Under the pieces are notes generated by a model that worked only from the letters and a program-made list of their open reading frames with translations, was not told the origin of the DNA and did not search any database. Below are positions 1 to 7,997 of a stretch of 17,720 nt of DNA, one piece after another (positions within the stretch are counted from its first letter, which is position 1; every line of letters begins with the position of its first letter). This DNA is from Rickettsiales bacterium (GTDB lineage: Bacteria; Pseudomonadota; Alphaproteobacteria; Rickettsiales; UBA8987), in NCBI GenBank assembly GCA_028282625.1, contig JANQHP010000131.1, positions 1 through 17,720 on the forward strand, written 5' to 3'. The translations under genes were made by a program, and so were the position numbers.

Positions 1-1887
1 ATCGATGCGTTGCTGCAATCGGTGGATGTCATCAGCGATCTGGTGCAGGCCGCGCAGGAAGGCCGCGAGATGGAGCCAGGCTTTGGCGGCGAGCTGATCA
101 GCCGCATGCAGAGCATGATTGACCGCGCAGAAGGCGACGACGAAGTGCCCTCTGAGGCGCCGGCTTCTGGGGCGGGCGCTTCTGCTCCGGCAGAAAATAC
201 GGCTGCTGCTTCGGCTGACGGCACCCAGGAAACGAACTTTTTTGACATCACCTTTACGCCACGGCCTGAGCTTTTTTCCACCGGCAACGAGCCGCTGCTG
301 ATTTTGCGTGAGCTGGCCCGGTTGGGGGATTTGCAGGTGCAGTGCCATCAGGACGGAGTGCCGGGGCTGGATGATGTGGATCCCGAACTTTGCTATTTGC
401 GCTGGACCTTGCAGCTTTCCACTGAGGAAGACGAAGACGCGGTGAAGGAGGCGTTTGAGTTTGTGGAAGATGAGTGCGATCTGGAGATTGACTCGTTTGG
501 CGGACTTTCGATGCCGGCCGCGCCGGATCTTTCAGCCAATGACGATATGGGCGGGCTGTTTGATGACGACGAGCCGGCAGAGACGCCTGCGGCCAAAGCA
601 GCGCCCGATGCGGCCCCAGCGGCGGCCAAGAAGGAGGCTGCCTCGGCTCCTGCGCCGGCGAAAGCGGCCTCCAATGCGCCCGCGGTTTCTTCGGTGCGGG
701 TGGATATTGAGAAAATCGATACGCTTGTCAATATGGTCGGCGAGCTGGTGATTACGCAGGCCATGATCATGCAGCAGATTACCGGGCTTTCCGCCGAGGA
801 GTTTCACGAGCTGATTCAGGGCGTGGAGGAGCTTTCCCGCCATACGCGTGAGTTGCAGGAAGCGGTGATGGCGGTGCGGATGCAGCCGGTGAAGTCTATT
901 TTTGCACGCATGCCGCGGATTGTGCGCGACCTTTCGCGCCAGCTGGGCAAGGATATCCGCATTGAAATGCACGGCGAGGCGACCGAAATTGATAAGACGG
1001 TGATTGAGCAGCTGGGCGATCCGCTCACCCATATGATCCGGAATTCGGTGGATCACGGGATTGAAACGCCGGAGGTACGCGAACAAAACGGCAAGCCGCG
1101 CCAGGGCGTGATTTCGCTGACGGCCGACAATAGCGGCGGGCGGATTAGCATCATTATTTCCGACGATGGTGGCGGGATTAACCGCGACCGCATTCTGGCC
1201 AAGGCCAAAGAGAAGGGCGTGGTGCCGGCCGACGCGGCGCTTTCCGAAGAAGAGGTGGATAATTTGATTTTCATGCCGGGCTTTTCGACCGCGGAGGAAG
1301 TGACCAACGTGTCGGGTCGCGGCGTGGGCATGGATGTGGTACGGCGGAATATCGAGGATCTGGGTGGCTCGATCTTCTTGGAAAACCGCCCGGGCGACGG
1401 CGCTTCAATCTATATTACCCTGCCGCTCACCCTGGCGATCTTGGATGGCATGATCATCCAGGTGGGCAGCGAGAAATATATTATTCCGATCAACAACATT
1501 ATTGAGTCCCTGCGGCCGATGGAAGGCGATGTGAAGCGGGTGGCGCAAGGCAATGATGTGATCAATGTGCGCGGGGAATTTGTGCCCATTGTCTATTTGC
1601 ACCAGGTGTTTGCTTCGCCGAACCCGGTGACCGACCCTACCAAAGCGCTGGTGGTGTTGGTGGAAAGCAACAACGATCGTTACGGCCTGATGGTGGATAA
1701 TCTGCTTGGGCAGCAGCAGGTGGTGATCAAAAGCATTGAAGAAAACAGCGAGCCGGTGGAAGGCGTTTCGGGCGCCACGATTTTGGGTGATGGGAATGTG
1801 TCGCTGATTTTGGATATCGGCAAATTGCACCGTATTGCGGTGCAGCCTCCGCCTTCGCACACACACGCCAGATCGATGGCCGCATAG
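1..1887 (+). CDS. cheA: Chemotaxis histidine kinase CheA (5' end outside window)
   Basis: Histidine autokinase that phosphorylates CheY/CheB under control of receptor-CheW arrays. The reading frame is open from base 1 (Ile-Asp-Ala then Leu-Leu-Gln-Ser), so the gene is cut by the window edge and the P1 phosphotransfer domain with its His is mostly missing. Visible in order: the last P1 helix; an Ala/Pro-rich linker; a P2 CheY/CheB-docking domain at about 226-500; a second Ala/Pro/Lys-rich linker; the P3 dimerisation helices from about 690; a P4 ATPase domain with N-box HMIRNSVDHGIE (about 1030-1065), G1 DDGGG (1162-1176) and G2 GRGVGMDV (1315-1338); and a P5 CheW-like domain to the end. The TAG stop at 1885 is 29 bp before cheW. 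It is the first gene seen of the chemotaxis operon. The TTG at 10 is only an internal codon. Identity is near certain; only the 5' part is unseen. Confidence 0.97.
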   Translation: MDALLQSVDVISDLVQAAQEGREMEPGFGGELISRMQSMIDRAEGDDEVPSEAPASGAGASAPAENTAAASADGTQETNFFDITFTPRPELFSTGNEPLLILRELARLGDLQVQCHQDGVPGLDDVDPELCYLRWTLQLSTEEDEDAVKEAFEFVEDECDLEIDSFGGLSMPAAPDLSANDDMGGLFDDDEPAETPAAKAAPDAAPAAAKKEAASAPAPAKAASNAPAVSSVRVDIEKIDTLVNMVGELVITQAMIMQQITGLSAEEFHELIQGVEELSRHTRELQEAVMAVRMQPVKSIFARMPRIVRDLSRQLGKDIRIEMHGEATEIDKTVIEQLGDPLTHMIRNSVDHGIETPEVREQNGKPRQGVISLTADNSGGRISIIISDDGGGINRDRILAKAKEKGVVPADAALSEEEVDNLIFMPGFSTAEEVTNVSGRGVGMDVVRRNIEDLGGSIFLENRPGDGASIYITLPLTLAILDGMIIQVGSEKYIIPINNIIESLRPMEGDVKRVAQGNDVINVRGEFVPIVYLHQVFASPNPVTDPTKALVVLVESNNDRYGLMVDNLLGQQQVVIKSIEENSEPVEGVSGATILGDGNVSLILDIGKLHRIAVQPPPSHTHARSMAA

Positions 1888-1916
1888 TTAGTAAGAAAAG
1901 AAAGGAAGGATGTGCC

Positions 1917-2447
1917 ATGAGCAATGAAGAGACTCCAGCAGAGTTACAACCTAAAGATGAAAGTCAGCCGGCCGAAGCAGCCGGTGAGTCGGTACAGTTC
2001 CTGACCTTTTCGGTGGAAAGCAACGAATATGGCGTGGATATCATGAAGGTGCGTGAGATTCGCGGCTGGTCGGATACGACGCGCATCCCCAATTCGCCGG
2101 AATATATGCGGGGCGTGATCAATTTGCGTGGGTTGGTGATCCCGATTTTTGACCTGCGTTCGCGTTTTGGGCAGGGCTTGACGGAAGCCTACGAGAAAAA
2201 TGTGGTGATCGTGATCGCCGTGGGGGACCGTACCATCGGGATTTTGGTCGACGCGGTCTCCGATATTTTGACGGTGACGACCAGCGACATCAAGCCGCCG
2301 CCTTCTTCGGCAGAAACCGGCATTGATGACGCGTACGTCAACGGTCTGATTTCGGTGGAGGAGAAAATGGTGATCCTGCTGGATGTGGATTACCTTTTTG
2401 ATTCCGAAGCGCTGAATGCCGCCGATCAGGCCGCCGCTGCAGGTTAA
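1917..2447 (+). CDS. cheW: Chemotaxis coupling protein CheW
   Basis: Adaptor linking chemoreceptors to CheA in the array. It has 176 residues: an acidic, disordered N-terminus of about 25 residues, then one CheW fold. The segment QFLTFSVESNEYGVDIMKV is followed by a receptor-contact region with EYMRGVINLRGLVIPIFDLR, typical of the family. The ATG at 1917 follows a purine-rich ribosome site (AAAGGAAGG, about 1901-1909) at normal spacing. The gene sits 29 bp downstream of cheA and is presumably co-transcribed. The Ala-rich C-terminus (ADQAAAAG) is unremarkable. The length is slightly above the usual 150-165 residues because of the N-terminal extension. Confidence 0.97.
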   Translation: MSNEETPAELQPKDESQPAEAAGESVQFLTFSVESNEYGVDIMKVREIRGWSDTTRIPNSPEYMRGVINLRGLVIPIFDLRSRFGQGLTEAYEKNVVIVIAVGDRTIGILVDAVSDILTVTTSDIKPPPSSAETGIDDAYVNGLISVEEKMVILLDVDYLFDSEALNAADQAAAAG

Positions 2448-2514
2448 CCCAGTTTTGTTTTATGTATCAACCCCTTATTTTTAAAAGAATTTTACCTTAA
2501 AAGGAGCCATCCCA

Positions 2515-5019
2515 ATGACTACTTCTTCTCTTTCCTTTCACGAAAAAATGCTGTGGGCCTTTGGCCTGATTTATGTGCTTGTGCTAGGCGCGACCTATCC
2601 CCAGATAGGGAGCTGGTTTGGTGGTGAGCATCTGTGGGGCTTATCCGATGTGTTCCAGCTGCTGGTGCTGGTTGGGATTCCCGTCGCCGCCTGGCTGATG
2701 TCGGGGCAATCTCGCACGGAAGGCCTGCTTGCCACGCGCAACCAGGTGACCATGGATGTGGCGACCAGCAACATCATGGTGGCCGATAAAGATTACAACA
2801 TCGTTTATCTGAACAAGGCGCTGGAAAAAACGCTGACCGCGGCGCAAGCTGATATTCAAAAAGATCTGCCGCAATTTGATGTGAAAAAGATCATTGGTAT
2901 CAATATTGATTCTTTCCACAAGAACCCGGCGCATCAGCGTGGGATGCTGGATAATCTGACCAGCGCCTATGAAACCACGATTGAGGTGGGCGGTCGTATT
3001 TTCGACCTGATTGCTTCCCCGATCACCGATAAGGGCAACCGGATCGGGACCGTGGTGGAATGGCAGGATGTGACGGTCAAGCGTGCGGAAGAGGCGCGCT
3101 CGGCACGGGTACAAACCTCGCTGGATTGTGTGACGTCTAACGTGATGGTGGCCGACGAAAACAACGATATCATCTACATGAACCCCTCGCTGGAGAAAAT
3201 GCTGAGCGGCAACGAAGCCAAGATCCAGGAAGAGCTTTCGGGCTTTAAGGTGGACGAGATCATTGGTGGGTCGATTGACCGTTTCCACAAAAACCCGGCG
3301 CATCAGCAGGGCATGCTGAAGAATCTGACCGCTTCGTATGAAACCTCGATTTCTGTCTCCGGTCTGCTGTTTGAGCTGATTGCAAGCCCGATCTTTGATG
3401 ACGAGGGCAAGCGTTTGGGGACGGTGGTGGAATGGCAGGATGTGACGGTCAAGCGTGCGGAAGAGGCGCGCTCGGCACGGGTACAAACCTGCCTGGATTA
3501 TGTCACGTCCAACGTCATGCTGGCCGATGAAAACAACGTCATCATCTATATGAACGACGCGGTGACCGACATGCTGCGTAAGGCGGAAAGCGATGTGCGC
3601 AAGGAGTTGCCGAAATTTGATGTGGACAGCATCATCGGCTCCAATATCGATGTGTTCCACAAAAATCCGGCGCACCAGCGCTCGATGGTTAAGGAGCTCA
3701 ACAGCACCTTCCGCACCGATATCGTGGTGGGCGGACGCACCTTTGGTCTGATCGCCAACCCGGTGATGGGCGAGGATGGGGCGCGTCTTGGCACCGTGGT
3801 GGAATGGAACGACAAAACGCTGGAACTGCAGGTCGAGCAGGAGGTCCAGGCCGTGGTCGATGCGACCGTCATGGGCGACTTTACCCAGCGGCTTTCCACC
3901 GACGGGAAGGAGGGCTTTATGCTGAATCTTTCCGAAGGGATCAATCAGATTGGGGAGATTTCGCATCAAGGTTTGAGCGAGACCGTGGGGATTTTGCGCG
4001 GACTGGCCGAAGGGAATTTGACCGAGAAGATCGAGGGCGAATACCATGGGACCTTCAACGATATCAAGGAGGCCTTAAACGGCACGATTGCCAAGCTGCA
4101 TGATCTGGTGAGCCGGATTCAGGAATCCGCAGCGACCGTGAACAACGCTTCGGCTGAAATTTCGGCCGGTAGCGCGGACCTCTCCCAGCGGACGGAGCAG
4201 CAGGCTTCCACGCTGGAAGAAACCGCGGCCTCTATGGAAGAGCTGACCGGCACCGTGCGCCAGAACAGCGAGAACGCGGAGCAAGCCAATACGGTGGCAG
4301 GCAGCGCGAGCGGTGTGGCGACCAAAGGCGGCCAGGTGGTCCAAAATGCGGTCGAAGCCATGGGCCGGATCGAGGAATCCTCCAAGAAGATTTCCGATAT
4401 CATTAGCGTGATCGACGAAATTGCCTTCCAGACCAATTTGCTGGCGCTGAACGCCGCGGTGGAAGCCGCGCGTGCGGGCGATGCCGGGAAGGGCTTTGCC
4501 GTGGTAGCCTCGGAAGTGCGGACCCTTGCGGGACGTTCGGCCGAAGCTTCCAAGGATATCAAGGAGCTGATCCAAGATAGCGGCCAGCAGGTGACGGCCG
4601 GTTCGGAGCTGGTCAATGAAGCCGGGGAAACCTTGCAGGAAATCGTCCAATCCGTGAAGGAAGTGGCCGAGCTGATTTCTGAAATTGCCAATGCGAGTGC
4701 CGAGCAGGCCAGCGGCATTGAAGAGATCAACACGGCCGTCTCCCAGATGGATGAAAGCACCCAGCAAAACGCGGCCCTGGTGGAAGAAAACACCGCAGCG
4801 GCGCAGTCTCTGGTGGAACAATCCGAAGAGATGGAAGGGCTGGTTGGCTTCTTCCGCTTAAGCGACGATCAGGAAGGCGGCGGTTTGCCTGCGGCTTCCA
4901 AGCCCAAAGCGCTGGCAGGACCCAAGAAGGCCAAGAAAAGCGGTGGTGGCGCGATTTCTTCGGCCAATCGCACCAGCGGTGGGAGCGGCGCTGGCGACGA
5001 TGGCTGGGAGGAATTCTAG
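2515..5019 (+). CDS. Methyl-accepting chemotaxis protein with three tandem PAS domains
   Basis: Chemoreceptor of 834 residues. Two N-terminal membrane segments (about residues 12-29 and 46-62) are separated by only about 16 residues, so there is no real periplasmic sensor and sensing must be cytoplasmic or membrane-linked. Three PAS domains follow; equivalent Thr residues are at 84, 207 and 331, and each copy carries FHKNPAHQ. After them come a HAMP-like/helical region (about 440-540) and a full MCP signalling domain, with the CheA/CheW-binding tip around 630-680 (DEIAFQTNLLALNAAVEAAR) and glutamate/glutamine-rich methylation helices on both sides. The flexible tail ends in GWEEF, a CheR/CheB-tethering pentapeptide. 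The ribosome site AAGGAG (2501-2506) precedes the ATG. It lies between cheW and cheR in the operon. The ligand is unknown; PAS domains often bind haem, flavin or small molecules, so an energy- or redox-sensing role is possible but is inference. Confidence 0.95.
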   Translation: MTTSSLSFHEKMLWAFGLIYVLVLGATYPQIGSWFGGEHLWGLSDVFQLLVLVGIPVAAWLMSGQSRTEGLLATRNQVTMDVATSNIMVADKDYNIVYLNKALEKTLTAAQADIQKDLPQFDVKKIIGINIDSFHKNPAHQRGMLDNLTSAYETTIEVGGRIFDLIASPITDKGNRIGTVVEWQDVTVKRAEEARSARVQTSLDCVTSNVMVADENNDIIYMNPSLEKMLSGNEAKIQEELSGFKVDEIIGGSIDRFHKNPAHQQGMLKNLTASYETSISVSGLLFELIASPIFDDEGKRLGTVVEWQDVTVKRAEEARSARVQTCLDYVTSNVMLADENNVIIYMNDAVTDMLRKAESDVRKELPKFDVDSIIGSNIDVFHKNPAHQRSMVKELNSTFRTDIVVGGRTFGLIANPVMGEDGARLGTVVEWNDKTLELQVEQEVQAVVDATVMGDFTQRLSTDGKEGFMLNLSEGINQIGEISHQGLSETVGILRGLAEGNLTEKIEGEYHGTFNDIKEALNGTIAKLHDLVSRIQESAATVNNASAEISAGSADLSQRTEQQASTLEETAASMEELTGTVRQNSENAEQANTVAGSASGVATKGGQVVQNAVEAMGRIEESSKKISDIISVIDEIAFQTNLLALNAAVEAARAGDAGKGFAVVASEVRTLAGRSAEASKDIKELIQDSGQQVTAGSELVNEAGETLQEIVQSVKEVAELISEIANASAEQASGIEEINTAVSQMDESTQQNAALVEENTAAAQSLVEQSEEMEGLVGFFRLSDDQEGGGLPAASKPKALAGPKKAKKSGGGAISSANRTSGGSGAGDDGWEEF
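3052..3490 (+). repeat. PAS-linker duplication, 67-bp identical blocks inside the receptor gene
   Basis: Bases 3052-3118 and 3424-3490 are identical over 67 bp at an offset of 372 bp (124 codons). They encode the end of one PAS domain and the linker to the next (VVEWQDVTVKRAEEARSAR). The rest of the PAS copies has diverged in DNA and protein. The third copy keeps only the start of this block (GTGGTGGAATGG near 3797). This indicates duplication of a PAS module, with recent copying or gene conversion of the linker. Confidence 0.9.
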
Positions 5020-5036
5020 GCCATCCATTTTTCAAG

Positions 5037-5080
5037 AAGGCGTGGGCATCACGGTTCTCACGCCTTGCTTGCCCTTCTCA
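5037..5080 (+). terminator. Possible intrinsic terminator after the receptor gene
   Basis: AAGGCGTG (5037-5044) and CACGCCTT (5059-5066) form a perfect 8-bp stem with a 14-nt loop, 18 nt after the receptor stop codon. The stem is followed by a pyrimidine-rich stretch (GCTTGCCCTTCTC) rather than a clean T-run. It could terminate or attenuate transcription before cheR, but the weak T-tract keeps this tentative. Confidence 0.4.
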
Positions 5081-5088
5081 TAAAGTCT

Positions 5089-5362
5089 TAGGCACTGTTA
5101 ACAAAGGTATGATGATGTTTCGACGAGCAAAAATGCTTTTCTGGCTAAGAGCAAAGCGCCGCGCGATGCGGGGTTATCGGGCAAGCTTTGCGACGACGCC
5201 CAGAGAAGCATTTTTGCCGTCCCTTCGGGTTGCGTTTTGGCGGGCATCCGCTGCGTTATGCAACCTTGAAAATAGCACCACATTTACGGCGGTTGCATGC
5301 CTAGCGGACTGTACCACCGAAACAGCAACGAAACATTATCATACCTTTGTTAACAGTGCCTA
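5089..5362. mobile_element. MITE-like element 1 between the receptor gene and cheR
   Basis: This fills most of the 359-bp gap between the receptor gene and cheR. The termini are inverted: GGCACTGTTAACAAAGG begins at 5091 and its complement ends at 5360. With the flanking bases (5088-5122 and 5329-5363) the arms match at 34 of 35 positions. TA dinucleotides on both sides (5089-5090 and 5361-5362) look like a TA target duplication, as made by IS630/Tc1-mariner and some IS5-group transposases. The interior has nested hairpins: 5127-5144 pairs with 5200-5217 (17 of 18), and GCAAAGC (5151) pairs with GCTTTGC (5185). There is no credible coding region. The right end is 16 bp before the cheR ATG, leaving the ribosome site intact. 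The family assignment is inferred. Confidence 0.82.
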
Positions 5363-5378
5363 ACCCCAGGGAGCCGTT

Positions 5379-6221
5379 ATGTCGCTTGAGCAACGCAACC
5401 GCGAGTTTGACTTTAATACCGACGATTTTCGTTTTCTGGCCAAGCTGGTGAACACCAAAACCGGCATCATGCTGCCCGAGCACAAGCAAAACATGATGTA
5501 TTCGCGGGTGGCCAGGCGCCTGCGCGCGCTGGGCATGACGACCTTCAAGGAATATTGCGCCTTTGTGGAAAGCAAAAAGGGCGAGAGCGAGTTGGTGGAG
5601 TTGGTCAATGCGATGACCACGAATCTCACCAAGTTTTTCCGTGAGTCACACCATTTTGACCATTTGAAGGAGCAGGTGCTGACCCCTCTGCTGACCGCGG
5701 GTGGCAACCGCCGGGTGCGCTTGTGGTCCGCAGGATGTTCGGCCGGCATGGAGCCCTATTCCATCGCGATGACGGCCTGCGACGCGTTGCAGGAAGCGCG
5801 CGGCTGGGATTTGCGGATCCTGGCCACCGATATTGATACCAACATGCTGGATCACGGCAAAGCGGGTATTTACAAGGCCAAGGATGTGGCCGAAATTCCC
5901 AAACATTACCAGAAGCGCTATACCGTGCCGGTTAAGGGGGACAAGGACCACGCCAAAATGGCGGATCGGCTACGCGAGCTGATTGCGTTTAAAGAGCTAA
6001 ATCTGTTGGAAAATTGGCCAATGCGTGGTGGGTTTGACGCCGCTTTTTGTCGTAATGTGGTGATTTATTTTGATAAGGATACCCAGCGTGTGCTGTTTGA
6101 CCGCATGGCGGATATGATCAAGCCGGGCGGTTATCTTTATATCGGCCACTCGGAAAATCTGATGGGTGTGACCGACCGTTTCCGCCTGCAAGGCCGCACG
6201 GTCTATCAGCGGGTATCTTAA
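5379..6221 (+). CDS. cheR: Chemotaxis protein methyltransferase CheR
   Basis: Uses S-adenosylmethionine to methylate receptor glutamates, driving adaptation in opposition to CheB. It has 280 residues, normal for the family. An N-terminal helical CheR domain comes first (about residues 10-70; FRFLAKLVNTKTGIMLP). The SAM-binding methyltransferase domain has WSAGCSAGMEPYSIAM (about 116-131), ATDIDTNML (about 149), FCRNVVIYFD (about 223) and YIGHSENL near the end. The stretch around 160-210 corresponds to the beta-subdomain that in tethering CheRs binds the receptor C-terminal pentapeptide, matching the GWEEF tail of the receptor upstream. The ATG at 5379 has an AGGGAG site at 5368-5373. It is separated from the receptor gene by the MITE-like element and is followed 10 bp later by cheD. 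Confidence 0.97.
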   Translation: MSLEQRNREFDFNTDDFRFLAKLVNTKTGIMLPEHKQNMMYSRVARRLRALGMTTFKEYCAFVESKKGESELVELVNAMTTNLTKFFRESHHFDHLKEQVLTPLLTAGGNRRVRLWSAGCSAGMEPYSIAMTACDALQEARGWDLRILATDIDTNMLDHGKAGIYKAKDVAEIPKHYQKRYTVPVKGDKDHAKMADRLRELIAFKELNLLENWPMRGGFDAAFCRNVVIYFDKDTQRVLFDRMADMIKPGGYLYIGHSENLMGVTDRFRLQGRTVYQRVS

Positions 6222-6231
6222 AGGAAGAGCC

Positions 6232-6894
6232 ATGGCCAAACCTCCCACCAACAAGCCCCTGATGCGGCGTACCGACCGGGAAAAGAACCAGGCGGGCGAC
6301 CTCTATAGCGGCCCCAAGCGCTATTACGACCAGAACATGGAGCTGACCGTGGTCAAGCTGATGACCGGGGATTGCTACGTGACCGGCGAACCAGGCGAAA
6401 TGCTGGTGACCATTCTTGGTTCCTGCATTTCGGTGTGCATGCGCGACCCGGTGGTGGGAGCGGGCGGCATGAACCATATTCTGTTGCCGGGCAACAGCAA
6501 CACCGCCCTGGAAAAAGGGGACCCGGGCTATTCCACCCGCTTTGGCGCCTTTGCGATGGAGGAGTTGATCAACGGCATCATGAAGCTGGGCGGGAAGAAA
6601 GAGCGGCTGGAAGTCAAGATGTTTGGTGGTGGCAATGTGATCAAGAACTCCGCGATGATCGGGACGAAGAACATCAATTTTGTGAAAGAGTTTTTGAAGA
6701 ATGAGGGCCTAAAAGTGGTCTCCCAGGATGTGGGGGGCACGCACCCAAGGCGGATTCATTATTACCCCGATACCGGCCGGCTGATGCTGCGCCAACTCAA
6801 GCGGAAAGAGGATATGGAGATCGTGAACCGCGAGAAGGACTACGAGAGCAAGATTATCAAGCCGGCACCATCTTCGGATGTCGAATTGTTTTAA
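6232..6894 (+). CDS. cheD: Chemoreceptor glutamine deamidase CheD
   Basis: Hydrolyses receptor glutamines to glutamates (and methyl esters), tuning receptor activity. It has 220 residues. The catalytic pair is visible: Cys65 in TILGSCISVCMRD and His82 in GGMNHILLP, 17 residues apart, the same spacing as Cys27 and His44 of Thermotoga CheD. The domain continues with KMFGGGNV and DVGGTHPRRIHYYPDTGRL. An N-terminal extension of about 45 residues precedes the core, with Lys/Arg-rich segments. The C-terminus ends SSDVELF, resembling the tail of the soluble MCP-like protein downstream (EEDIELF). The ATG at 6232 follows AAAGGAAG and is 10 bp after cheR, so the two are probably translated from one message. 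Confidence 0.96.
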   Translation: MAKPPTNKPLMRRTDREKNQAGDLYSGPKRYYDQNMELTVVKLMTGDCYVTGEPGEMLVTILGSCISVCMRDPVVGAGGMNHILLPGNSNTALEKGDPGYSTRFGAFAMEELINGIMKLGGKKERLEVKMFGGGNVIKNSAMIGTKNINFVKEFLKNEGLKVVSQDVGGTHPRRIHYYPDTGRLMLRQLKRKEDMEIVNREKDYESKIIKPAPSSDVELF

Positions 6895-6922
6895 GGTGGA
6901 ACGAGAAAGTCGGGGTTAACGC

Positions 6923-7960
6923 ATGAAGCAGATACGGGTTCTGATTGTGGATGATTCTTCGCTCATCCGGCGCATGTTTACCGAGTTGCTTGAAAGCGAC
7001 CCGGCGATTACGGTGGTGGATACGGCCTTTGACCCTTATGACGCGCGGGAAAAGATCAAGGCGCTGCAGCCCGATGTGATCACGCTGGATATTGAGATGC
7101 CCAAGATGGACGGGCTTTCTTTTCTGGAGAAAATTATGACGCTGCGTCCGATGCCGGTGGTGATGGTCTCTTCCCTGACGCAAAAGGGGGCAGAGGCGAC
7201 GTTAAAGGCGCTGGAGCTTGGCGCGGTGGATTATGTGCCCAAGAGTGGCTCGCGCAGTTTTGATGCGGATGCGCTCAAAGACGATTTGATCCAGAAAGTG
7301 AAGGCGGCCGCCCGTGCGCAGGTCAAGGCACCGGGCGCTGCTTCTGCTGCCACGCAGGAGCGGCTTGTGCTGCCGGATGGAGCGGAGTTTTCTTCTCAGC
7401 AGGTTGTTGCACTTGGGGCTTCTACCGGCGGTGTGGAGGCTTTAAAAGAGGTGGTGCGCCGCTTTCCGCCGAACTTTCCGCCAGTGCTGATTACCCAGCA
7501 TATGCCAGCGGCCTTTACCGGCACGTTTGCCAAGCGGATGGACGGGGTTTCGGCCCTTTCCTGCAAGGAGGCGGAATCGGGAGACCGGGTGCAGGCGGGG
7601 CATCTTTACCTTGCGCCGGGTGACCGGCATATGGTGCTGAAAAAAGATGCCAATGGATACTACCTTGCGCTGCAGGACACCGAGCCGGTTTCCGGGCATA
7701 AGCCTTCGGTGGATGTGATGTTTGAGTCGGTGGCGGCGGTCGCCAAGCAACATGCGGTGGGAGGGATTTTAACCGGCATGGGCAAAGATGGCGCAGCGGG
7801 GCTGCTTGCGATGAAAAAAGCCGGGTCTTTTACCGTGGGTCAGGACGAGGCTAGCTGCATTGTCTATGGCATGCCTAAAGCAGCGTGGCTGGCCGGCGCG
7901 GTGGAAGAACAAGCGCCGCTGAATAAGATCGCTAAAACTTTACTGAAGAATATGGTATAA
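6923..7960 (+). CDS. cheB: Chemotaxis response regulator methylesterase CheB
   Basis: Removes methyl groups from (and deamidates) receptors once phosphorylated by CheA. It has 345 residues, the normal length. The N-terminal receiver domain has the acidic DD pair (VLIVDDSSLIRR), phospho-acceptor Asp56 (VITLDIEMPKMDG), the Ser/Thr switch region (MVSSLTQKG) and the conserved Lys (YVPKSG). After a linker of about 30 residues comes the methylesterase domain with the catalytic triad Ser167 (LGASTGGVEAL), His193 (ITQHMPAAFTG) and Asp289 (GMGKDGAAGL). The start ATG at 6923 has only a weak ribosome site (CGGGG). It is 28 bp after cheD in the same orientation. Confidence 0.97.
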   Translation: MKQIRVLIVDDSSLIRRMFTELLESDPAITVVDTAFDPYDAREKIKALQPDVITLDIEMPKMDGLSFLEKIMTLRPMPVVMVSSLTQKGAEATLKALELGAVDYVPKSGSRSFDADALKDDLIQKVKAAARAQVKAPGAASAATQERLVLPDGAEFSSQQVVALGASTGGVEALKEVVRRFPPNFPPVLITQHMPAAFTGTFAKRMDGVSALSCKEAESGDRVQAGHLYLAPGDRHMVLKKDANGYYLALQDTEPVSGHKPSVDVMFESVAAVAKQHAVGGILTGMGKDGAAGLLAMKKAGSFTVGQDEASCIVYGMPKAAWLAGAVEEQAPLNKIAKTLLKNMV

Positions 7961-7997
7961 AAAGCAGGCTGATCTGTAAACCAACGAGACTTAACCC

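Noticed and set aside
532..1086. 184-codon minus-strand frame inside cheA
   Set aside because: Antisense shadow of conserved CheA coding sequence; Arg/His-rich translation.
2641..4047. 468-codon open frame on the minus strand inside the receptor gene
   Set aside because: It is the antisense shadow of the PAS repeats, with His/Arg/Gln-rich translation and no ribosome site or family features.
5109..5363. 84-codon frame inside MITE-like element 1
   Set aside because: It ends within the terminal repeat, has no ribosome site, and its sequence is dictated by the inverted repeats.
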